Shown here: piece after piece, positions 6,769-14,300 of the stretch
Position numbering within the stretch: the first letter of the stretch is position 1
Layout of the letters: each line of letters opens with the position of its first letter
Assembly (NCBI GenBank): GCA_902783065.1
Contig: CACZPV010000015.1
Span: 1 to 15,807, forward strand
Source of the DNA: an uncultured Ruminococcus sp.
GTDB lineage: Bacteria; Bacillota; Clostridia; Oscillospirales; Acutalibacteraceae
Length of the DNA: 15,807 bases
Reading direction: 5' to 3'
The notes under the pieces: generated by a model
Database searches by the model: none
Seen by the model: the letters and a program-made list of their open reading frames with translations, nothing else
What the model was told of the DNA's origin: nothing
Made by a program: the position numbers and the translations under genes

Positions 6769-8214
6769 TCAAGCCATTACATTTATCTTTTCTGTATTCA
6801 TATCTTCTGCACCAAGAAGATTACAGCCTTTTGCTTTAGCGTATTTGATATATTCAAGTGCATCTTTGGTGATACATTCTCCCGGGGCAAGAATAGGGAT
6901 TCCGGGAGGATAGCACATAACAAATTCAGCACAGACTTTATCCAGAGTTTCATCAAGCGGCAGCTGTATTTTATCTGCATAAAACGCTTCCTGCGGTGAG
7001 CATACTACGTGCGGCTCTATATATTCGTGATCAAGCATACCGGCGGGATTTTTGGTATAAAGCCGTTTGATTTCAGACATAGCAGAGATAAGCCGTTCAA
7101 TATTCAGCATTGTATCTCCAACGGAAATAATTGCAAGAATATTTCCGATATCTCCAAATTCAATCTGAATATCAAATCTGTCACGAAGTATGTCATATAC
7201 CTCAATACCGGCAAGTCCGATATCTCTGGTATGTACCGAAAGTTTTGTAGGATCAAAGTCGAAGATATCGTCACCATTAATCAGCTCACGGGAAAAAGCA
7301 TAGAATCCGCCGATTTTATTAATCTCTCTTTTTCCGTAAGAGGCGAGAGTTGTAACCTTTTCAAAAATTGTTTTTCCGTTAAGTACAAGATTTTTTCTTG
7401 AAATATCAAGTGACGACAGCAACAGATAAGAAGCACTTGTTGTTTGTGTGAGGTTGATAATCTGGCGCACATATCCCGGATTAACATCCGGACCAAGCAG
7501 CAATGCGGAGCTTTGGGTAAGTGATCCGCCTGTTTTGTGCATACTGACAGCAGCCATATCTGCTCCCACACTCATAGCCGAAAGAGGCATATAATCTCCA
7601 AAATAAAAATGAGTACCATGAGCTTCGTCAACAAGAACCTTCATTCCTGCCGAATGAGCCAATTTGACAATTTCACGCAGATTAGAACAGACCCCGTAAT
7701 AAGTAGGATTGTTTACTATAATAGCTTTAGCATCGGGGTTTTCATTGATTGCTTTTTTAATGGAATCAACTGACATTCCTAATGGGATACCTAATCTCTG
7801 ATTAACTCCGGGGTTGACATAAACGGGAACGGCACCGCAGACAATCAAAGGATTGATACTGCTGCGGTGTACGTTTCTAGGCATAATAATTTTATCTCCA
7901 CGCTTACAGACGCTCATTACCATAGTCTGTACAGCGCTGGAAGTTCCGTTTACCATAAAAAAAGCATGAGCGGCTCCAAAGGCATCTGCCATAAGTTCTT
8001 CTGATTCTTTAATAACACTGACGGGATGACAAAGGTTATCAAGCGGTTTCATAGAGTTAACATCTACGCTCATACATTGTTTTCCAAGAAAGTTTGTCAA
8101 TTCAGGATTTCCTTTGCCTTGTTTATGGCCGGGAACATCAAAGGATACGATTCGATTTTCTCTGTATTCATTCAGCGCTTCAAAAATCGGCGCACGATTA
8201 TGAGCAAGCTTCAT
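6769..8214 (-). CDS. speA: PLP-dependent Orn/Lys/Arg decarboxylase, probably arginine decarboxylase
   Basis: A 481-residue fold-type I decarboxylase, close in length and sequence pattern to Bacillus subtilis SpeA, which converts arginine to agmatine. It begins PIFEAL and has DVPGHKQGKG near residue 30. The pyridoxal-phosphate region contains VDEAHGTHF (about 195-203) and SMHKTGGSLTQSS, with the Schiff-base lysine at about 227. The C-terminal domain has CYPPGIPILAPGE. Substrate choice among Arg, Lys and Orn cannot be proved from sequence; Arg is inferred from similarity and neighbours. Start: ATG at 8212-8214 has GAGG 9 bases upstream, inside the end of speD. Upstream in-frame ATGs would overlap speD and lack such a site. 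Only 4 bases separate it from the speD stop, so the two are translationally coupled. Confidence 0.93.
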   Translation of the reverse strand: MKLAHNRAPIFEALNEYRENRIVSFDVPGHKQGKGNPELTNFLGKQCMSVDVNSMKPLDNLCHPVSVIKESEELMADAFGAAHAFFMVNGTSSAVQTMVMSVCKRGDKIIMPRNVHRSSINPLIVCGAVPVYVNPGVNQRLGIPLGMSVDSIKKAINENPDAKAIIVNNPTYYGVCSNLREIVKLAHSAGMKVLVDEAHGTHFYFGDYMPLSAMSVGADMAAVSMHKTGGSLTQSSALLLGPDVNPGYVRQIINLTQTTSASYLLLSSLDISRKNLVLNGKTIFEKVTTLASYGKREINKIGGFYAFSRELINGDDIFDFDPTKLSVHTRDIGLAGIEVYDILRDRFDIQIEFGDIGNILAIISVGDTMLNIERLISAMSEIKRLYTKNPAGMLDHEYIEPHVVCSPQEAFYADKIQLPLDETLDKVCAEFVMCYPPGIPILAPGECITKDALEYIKYAKAKGCNLLGAEDMNTEKINVMA

Positions 8215-8218
8215 TAAT

Positions 8219-9031
8219 TTAGTCCTCGTTATAAACATTTGATCCGCTGAAAATTTCAATCATTTCCCTTCTCAGGCTGTTAGAAATAGCCAATCTTTCC
8301 TTTGGCGGTATTTCATATACATCCTTTTTGAAAAGATAATTCTGCAGTTCCAGCTCTTTTATCAGCATTTGAGTATGGAAAATATTTGCCTGATATACAT
8401 TTATATCGACCGTATCATATCTTTTCAGGGTATCATCCTTTATAAAATCCTGAATAGATGTAATTTTATGGTCTATGAAAAGTTTTTGACCGTCTTCATT
8501 TCTGGTAAAGCCTCTTACACGGTAATCGATGGTAATAATATCCGAATCAAAACTGTCAATCAGAAGATCGAGTGTATTCAGAGGGGAAATAGTACCACAT
8601 GTTGACACATCAATATCCACTCTGAATGTGGCGATGGCATTACCGGGATGATATTCGGGATAAGTATGCACAGTCACATGACTTTTATCCAGATGCGCAG
8701 CCACAGATTCTTTTTTTTGTGCAATCAGCCAGCTTCCGCAATTACAGGAGGGATCGATTTGCTCAGGCAATCCTTTTTCAGAAATCAGAAGCGTAACGCT
8801 TGCACCCTGAGGGTCATAATCCTGTTTTGATATATTGAGGACAGACGCCCCGATCATTTCTGTAACCTGACAAAGGATATTGGTAAGTCGTTCAGAATTA
8901 TACTGTTCATCGATATAAGCGATATAATCCTTTTGTTCACGTTCTGTTTTTGCATAGCAAACGTCATAAATATTGAAACTTAAAGTTTTTGTCAGATTAT
9001 TAAAGCCGTAAAGCCTGAGTCTTTTATCCAA
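8219..9031 (-). CDS. speD: S-adenosylmethionine decarboxylase proenzyme, Escherichia coli type
   Basis: A 270-residue proenzyme that cleaves itself between Lys116 and Ser117 (in HLDKSHVTVHTYPE) to form the pyruvoyl group, then decarboxylates S-adenosylmethionine to supply aminopropyl groups for SpeE. The N-terminus LRLYGFNNLTKTLSF and the blocks CYAKT, QDYDPQGASVT, VSTCGTISPL and IDYRVRGFTR closely follow the long gammaproteobacterial-type enzyme, not the short Bacillus form. Cys145 is the probable catalytic cysteine. The start codon is TTG: an in-frame stop lies only a few codons upstream and no ATG fits the conserved N-terminus. The ribosome site is poor (AGTGA 7 bases upstream, AAGG further away), which suggests modest translation. 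It is the first gene of the polyamine cluster. Confidence 0.95.
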   Translation of the reverse strand: MDKRLRLYGFNNLTKTLSFNIYDVCYAKTEREQKDYIAYIDEQYNSERLTNILCQVTEMIGASVLNISKQDYDPQGASVTLLISEKGLPEQIDPSCNCGSWLIAQKKESVAAHLDKSHVTVHTYPEYHPGNAIATFRVDIDVSTCGTISPLNTLDLLIDSFDSDIITIDYRVRGFTRNEDGQKLFIDHKITSIQDFIKDDTLKRYDTVDINVYQANIFHTQMLIKELELQNYLFKKDVYEIPPKERLAISNSLRREMIEIFSGSNVYNED

Positions 9032-9116
9032 TTTACAATCACTGCCTTTATTTCAGATGCCTTAAAATACTTCACGATTGAAACTGCATCAATCTGAAAT
9101 ACCCTGAATACATCTT

Positions 9117-9122
9117 ATTATA
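9117..9122 (-). promoter_or_regulatory. Possible -10 box of the speD promoter
   Basis: Minus-strand TATAAT lies about 85 bases before the speD start. No convincing -35 is found at standard spacing. It is the best promoter-like site in the 266-base murC to speD spacer. Confidence 0.25.
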
Positions 9123-9160
9123 GTTATCAGACTATTGTAAAACTTGGTAAAACAGTGTTT

Positions 9161-9301
9161 ATGCGGTTTGAAGATAACCAAATTACATTTTTAACGCTGA
9201 CTTCCGTCATTTTGCAATTGCCTGAAAATTTTTTGTTGGTTGGAGAGGAATCTGATGACATTTATAAGCTGATCACCGAATCCCGTAAGCTGATTATTTA
9301 A
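9161..9301 (+). CDS. Possible 46-residue ORF, opposite strand, unknown
   Basis: This is the only plus-strand frame with some protein-like character (LQLPENFLLVGEESDDIYKL near its middle). It starts with ATG at 9161 and ends TAA at 9299-9301, overlapping the murC stop tail to tail. The frame stays open upstream to about 9098 without an ATG, so it could be a gene remnant. No good ribosome site is seen, and I recognise no family. The minus strand of this stretch must also hold the speD promoter. Chance is a serious alternative. Confidence 0.2.
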   Translation: MRFEDNQITFLTLTSVILQLPENFLLVGEESDDIYKLITESRKLII

Positions 9302-10677
9302 CTTGAAAGTTTATCCATAATCATATTCGCGCACATATATACATTGCCTCCGCCGATTGTGATAATCAAATCATCCGCAGAAGCTTTTTCTGTCACATAA
9401 TCTGTAATTTCCTCGAATGTTTTAAACCATACACATCCGTTGATTTTCTCAGCGAGATCTTTAGCATAGATGTTATAAGTATTCGTTTCTCTTACCGGAA
9501 GGATCTCCGATAGAATACAATGATCAGCAACAGACAGAACATCTGCAAATTCGTTGAGGAATGTATAAGTTCTTGAGTAAGTATGCGGTTGGAAAATTGC
9601 CCAAACATTTTTATACCCCATACTCATTGCTGTAGTGAGGGTAGCACGAAGCTCAGTCGGATGATGAGCAAAATCATCAGCAACGGTAATTCCATGAGGT
9701 TTACCGAGAATCTCAAATCTTCTGTGGGCTCCCTTAAAGTTTTCAAGGGCATTTGCAGCCTTAATTGGATCCACTCCCATTGTTATGGCGGCAGAAGCAG
9801 CGGCAAGAGCATTCATCACATTAAACTTACCCGGAACATTCAGTTTAACCGAACATAGTTTAGTTCCCTTATGGATTATGTCGAAGCTTTCACAGATATC
9901 AAAATCGGTAATTTCGGCACGGAAATCATTTTTTTCGCCGAAGCCATAAGTAATAATCTGTTTGCCTTTTTCGTCCATACCCCTGACACATTCCATTGTA
10001 TTGGCATCATCGCCGTTCACGACAAGAATATCGGATGTCTGATCGGCAAATTTGGTAAAGGATTCTTTAATTCTGTCGAGTGTACCGAAATAATCCAGAT
10101 GATCTTCGTCAACATTGAGGATTACGCTGACAGACGGCCACATGTGCAGAAAAGTGTCAACGTACTCACAAGCCTCACAGACAATGATATCTGATTTTCC
10201 TACACGGCTGTTACCGCCGATAAAAGGAAGCTTAGCACCGATAATAGCAGTAGGGTCAAAATCCGACATTGTGAAAATCTGTGTAAGCATGGAAGTAGTG
10301 GTTGTTTTGCCGTGTGTACCGCAGACTGCAACAGAATTCTTATATTTTTCCACAACTGCGCCGAGCATAATGCAGCGTTCTACAGCAGGAATATTATGTT
10401 CTTTTGCAGAAACCAGTTCGGGATTGTCAAGTTTTACGGCAGCGGTGTAGACAACAAGATCTGCACCGACAACATTTTCCGGAAAATGCCCCATAGTTAC
10501 GGGTATACCGTAGGAGCGGATGCGCTCAAGTGTATCAGATTCAGATACATCCGAACCGGTTATTTCAAAGCCTTCGTTATGGAGTATCTCGGCGAGAGGG
10601 CACATCCCGGATCCGCCGATACCTACAAAATGGATTCTCTTTACATTATCAAGCAGGTGTTCATAATTTTTTACCAC
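9298..10677 (-). CDS. murC: UDP-N-acetylmuramate--L-alanine ligase
   Basis: A 459-residue cytoplasmic Mur ligase that adds L-alanine to UDP-N-acetylmuramic acid using ATP, the first peptide step of peptidoglycan synthesis. The UDP-binding N-domain has FVGIGGSGM (about 17-25). The ATP-binding P-loop is CGTHGKTTTTSM (about 119-130), followed by CEACEY, a variant I associate with clostridial MurC, and NVDEDHLDYFG. The C-domain has VADDFAHHPTELRATL and FQPHTYSRT. Start: GTG at 10675-10677 is chosen because GGGAG lies 8 bases upstream. The in-frame TTG at 10690-10692 would add five residues but overlaps that site. Two good promoters lie upstream with a leader over 200 bases long. It stands alone among cell-wall genes here. 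Confidence 0.95.
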   Translation of the reverse strand: MVKNYEHLLDNVKRIHFVGIGGSGMCPLAEILHNEGFEITGSDVSESDTLERIRSYGIPVTMGHFPENVVGADLVVYTAAVKLDNPELVSAKEHNIPAVERCIMLGAVVEKYKNSVAVCGTHGKTTTTSMLTQIFTMSDFDPTAIIGAKLPFIGGNSRVGKSDIIVCEACEYVDTFLHMWPSVSVILNVDEDHLDYFGTLDRIKESFTKFADQTSDILVVNGDDANTMECVRGMDEKGKQIITYGFGEKNDFRAEITDFDICESFDIIHKGTKLCSVKLNVPGKFNVMNALAAASAAITMGVDPIKAANALENFKGAHRRFEILGKPHGITVADDFAHHPTELRATLTTAMSMGYKNVWAIFQPHTYSRTYTFLNEFADVLSVADHCILSEILPVRETNTYNIYAKDLAEKINGCVWFKTFEEITDYVTEKASADDLIITIGGGNVYMCANMIMDKLSS

Positions 10678-10901
10678 ACAAAGCACTCCCAATCATAAAT
10701 TTAATTCAGCAGATCGTAAAACCAAAAAACATATTATAAAAAACTGTTTTCTGTTTGCTCAAGTAACAGCAGCAGTAATTTACGAACATTGCCAAAACCA
10801 TATTCTTATCTGTTTTGAGATGCAGAAAAAGACATACATCCATACCACATTATATTCTTTATTCCGGCAAAAATAAAGGGTTTATTAAAAAATTCTGCAT
10901 T

Positions 10902-10931
10902 ATTATGATAAATCAACCAAAATAGTGTCAA
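10902..10931 (-). promoter_or_regulatory. murC promoter candidate P2
   Basis: A perfect -35 box TTGACA (10926-10931), an 18-base spacer and a -10 box CATAAT (10902-10907) on the minus strand. Transcription would start near 10895, about 220 bases before the murC start. Confidence 0.6.
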
Positions 10932-10968
10932 AAATTGCGTAATACGACGATAAAATCATACATAAGAT

Positions 10969-10997
10969 ATTATATAACAAAAATTGTATTAAATCAA
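10969..10997 (-). promoter_or_regulatory. murC promoter candidate P1
   Basis: A -35 box TTGATT (10992-10997), a 17-base spacer and a perfect -10 box TATAAT (10969-10974) on the minus strand. Transcription would start near 10962, about 285 bases before the murC start, and would read through P2. Confidence 0.55.
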
Positions 10998-11006
10998 CAT
11001 ATTTTT

Positions 11007-11191
11007 GCCGACAAGCTGCGGAGCCGAACTGAGGAGCCGTAACGTATTTCTCCCAGACCTCTTTCCTAAAAAAACTAAACTTTAATTTTAATAATTCAGT
11101 TTTATCATGAACCGAGAAAGTAGACTACTGATGTATTTGTTTTAGTCTAATTGGCTGCCGGTATTAGTAAGGGACCGGTGGCTCGCCGGTC
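11007..11191. other. Hairpin-rich segment, possible structured RNA
   Basis: GC-rich compared with its flanks. GGAGCCG occurs twice 13 bases apart (11020-11026, 11033-11039). TAGACTA (11121-11127) is complementary to TAGTCTA (11143-11149). Two stems share bases and exclude each other on the plus strand: GCTGCCGGT (11154-11162) with ACCGGTGGC (11174-11182), and GACCGGTG (11173-11180) with CGCCGGTC (11184-11191). Both pair fully, with G-U wobbles, only when read as plus-strand RNA. I recognise no known riboswitch, T-box or 6S consensus. Confidence 0.3.
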
Positions 11192-11226
11192 GTTATACTC
11201 TGCATATATATTATTGCACAATATTT

Positions 11227-11271
11227 AAAAAAAATGAAGTGCTGTCCGGAAAATCAGGCAGCACTTCATTT
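11227..11271 (-). terminator. Strong terminator of the secreted metallophosphoesterase gene, probably bidirectional
   Basis: A perfect 13-bp stem, 11232-11244 against 11259-11271 (AAATGAAGTGCTG type), with a 14-base loop. On the minus strand it runs straight into eight T residues. On the plus strand it is followed by ATTTTT, so it could also stop transcripts coming from the hairpin-rich segment at 11007-11191. Confidence 0.85.
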
Positions 11272-11304
11272 ATTTTTCCGTTTTTTCAGGTCGGAATCAG
11301 TTGT

Positions 11305-14300
11305 TTATTTTGCAGTAAGTGTAAATTCTTTTACAGAAGCTTTTCCAGTGTAGTCCTTAACATAGGTTTTTATGGTAAATGTACCGGCTGAACCGGGCTT
11401 AAAAGTACCAACACCGTCTTTATCAAATCTTGTCCAATTGCTGGCAGTGCTTCTCTTGTAATAGAACTCATAGGTATAAGGAGACATACCGCCTGTTGCC
11501 GAACCTTTGACAGTGATTGTTTCGCCAACATTGAAGTTTTCCTTTGTTACAGTAGTTGTATTAGTAATGGGTTCATATGCGGTTAATGTAAATTCCTTAA
11601 CAGAGGCTTTTCCAGTGCTGTCCTTAACATATGTTTTAATGGTGAATGTGCCTGCAGAGCCGGGTTTGAAAGTGCCGGCACCGTTTTTATCGAATCTCGT
11701 CCAGTTATTGACTGTAGATCTCTTGTAGTAGAATTCATAATTATACGGAGCCGTACCGCCTGTTGCTGCACCTTTGACAGTAATTGCTTCACCAACATTA
11801 AAATTGATCTTCGATACAGTTGTGTTATTGGTAAGTGCACTTGCTTCTGCTGCGGTAAGTGTAAACTCTTTTATAGAAGCCTTTCCTGTGCTGTCCTTAA
11901 CATATGTTTTAATGGTAAAGGTTCCGGCTGAACCTGGTTTGAAAGTACCAACACCGTTTTTGTCAAATCTTGTCCAGTTATTTACAGTACTTCTCTTGTA
12001 ATAGAATTCATAGGTGTATGGAGCTTTACCGCCTGTTGCCGAACCTTTGACAGTAATTGTTTCGCCAACATTAAAGTTTTCTTTTGTTACAGTAGTAGTA
12101 TTAGAAATAGCCGGATATGCTGTTAATGTAAATACTTTGACAGAGGTATTTTCATCACAGTCAGTTACACATGTTTTGATCGTAAAGGAACCGGCTGAAC
12201 CTGGTTTGAATGTACCGACACCGTCCTTGCCGAACTTTGTCCAGCTGCTTACAGTCGATCTTTTATAATAGAATTCATAAGCATACGGAGCCGAACCGCC
12301 TGTTGCCGCACCCTTGACAGTAATGGATTCACCAACATTAAATTCAGTTTTTGAAACAGTAGTCTTATTTGTAAGATCTTCCATAACAGTCAGATTAAGC
12401 TCTTTTTCTGCGGATTTACCGCTGCTGTCCTTGATAACAGTTTTAATTACGTAGCTTCCTGCTGCTTTAGGAACATAGGTACATGAGTTGCTGGATCCGA
12501 TATTTGTCCAGTCGCTGTCTGTAGTTTTTTTGATGTAAATTTCGTAAGAGTATTCGCCTGTACCGCCCTGTGCAACAGCATTAACTATAATATTATTACC
12601 AAGTTTTATTGACTCAGCGGTAATAGTCGTTTTGTTTTCCAGTTCTGCTCCGGGGAAAATTATAGTAACTTTGTTTGTACTGGAATCAAATTCAATGTCA
12701 ATGTGTTTATTCTTTTCAAGACCGCTTATTGTAATACTTTTACCTCTTGAATCCGCCTGTTCTAACTGATAAGTGAATTTTTTACCTTCTTCATATGCAA
12801 GGGAAACGCTTGAAGAAAGACAAATATATTTATTACGAGTTTTGTTGTAAAGGCTTAAGCTTATATTGTTTTCACTCTTGGCATCATAGCCTAATTTGTA
12901 AATACCGTTATCATCGTTGTAAACGAACGTTGTATTTGTATCTGTCCAGTCATGCTCGTCTTGTACATAATAAAGCATAGACATTTTATCAGGTATTGTA
13001 ACCGAACTTCCGGTATAATTAAAATTCTTTACAGTATATTTTCCGTTTATAGAATCGTCAATGTAAAAACCGTTTTTACTATATCTTTCAAGTGAAATAT
13101 CAACAGTCTGGTTAGAACTGCCGCCGCCGTTAAAGATGATTCTTTTATACTCACCGGGATTATCAAAGGTTACTTTGTATATGTCCTGATTGTATTCATT
13201 TGTACCGACTTTTTCGATTGTTTTGCCAGGCCATTCTGCGTTATTTGTATTATCGTTCCACGCATAAAGATACACTTTATCCCAATTCTTATTGTTTACA
13301 AAATAGTATGTATCAAGGATCTCATTATATATAATTTCTCCTGTATAATCTGACAAGGCATTGATTCTGTTCTCGAATTCATCAATTACACCCTGATCAG
13401 CTGTATCTTCAAAGCGGAACTGATAATAAAGCTTTTTAAGTGCCTGATAGCTGTCATAGGATGAAAATGCATAGTAATCAGTCAGTATAGATGAAACTTT
13501 CTTAAGCTCTTGTGTTATGTCAACGATGTTTCCAACTAACGGGATGGTGCTGTCCTGAATTTCAGGAACAGGGGACATGGATGTCCTTGAACCTTCCATG
13601 ATATAGCTGTATTTCGGATAGATTTTTTCATCAGTAATATTTGCTCCGTAGAATACGATCTCATTCTCGTATACCGCTACATAATAGCCCTGAGAATTAA
13701 AACCCTTACCGTTGTTTCTATCAAGATCATCATCAGTTGAGTTTGGCATGGTAGAGCCGGCCAGTGAAGGAGTATGGATCATATTTGCTGAAGTACCGTT
13801 TTCGTCAGAGTAGTTATAGTCCATGACGAAATCCTCGTGTGTATGACCTGAAAGGAAAACAACATTCGGATAAGTTTCCAGTAATGCTTTAAATGCTTTT
13901 GTAGAACTGTCTTCCGGATTAAGCGAACCGGCATAATATGGATTGCTTATTCTGTCACCAGCACCATATCCTTTAATAGGGGAGTGCTGAACTATAAATA
14001 TATTACGGTCATTATAGTTGTTCCGGATAAGATCTGTTACCCATGCAAGCTGTTCATCGGAAAATTCATCATGCAGATTTGGTGATTTATGAAGTTCAAG
14101 AGACATGAAAATAAATAAATCTCCTGATTTTTTTTCTGTCATTGCGAAATAGGACTTGTCGCTTTTTGAACCATCCGTTCCGGATCCCTTTATAAATGAC
14201 TTTAATCCGCTTTCAACACCCTGACGGAGATCATGGTTTCCGTCAGATTCCCAGACAGGATTAACATAATCGCTTTTGCTCAGAAGCTTTGCGTAGGCAT

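Larger units (their letters stand above)
10678..11226. other. Gene-free region upstream of murC
   Basis: No coding frame worth calling was found in these 549 bases. The murC-proximal half (10678-11000) is AT-rich and holds two strong promoter matches and a weaker TATAAT at 10849-10854. The distal half (about 11005-11200) is richer in GC and contains several hairpin-forming segments, described separately. Confidence 0.7.

Noticed and set aside
11020..11191. T-box, S-adenosylmethionine or cyclic-di-AMP riboswitch
   Set aside because: The GC-rich hairpins looked suggestive, but I could not find the conserved T-box GGUGG-ACCGCG element or the core motifs of the other classes. Only a generic structured region is reported.
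11507..12268. Series of similar plus-strand frames with repeated sequence
   Set aside because: They are mirror images of the tandem repeats in the secreted protein on the other strand; their similarity to one another comes from those repeats.
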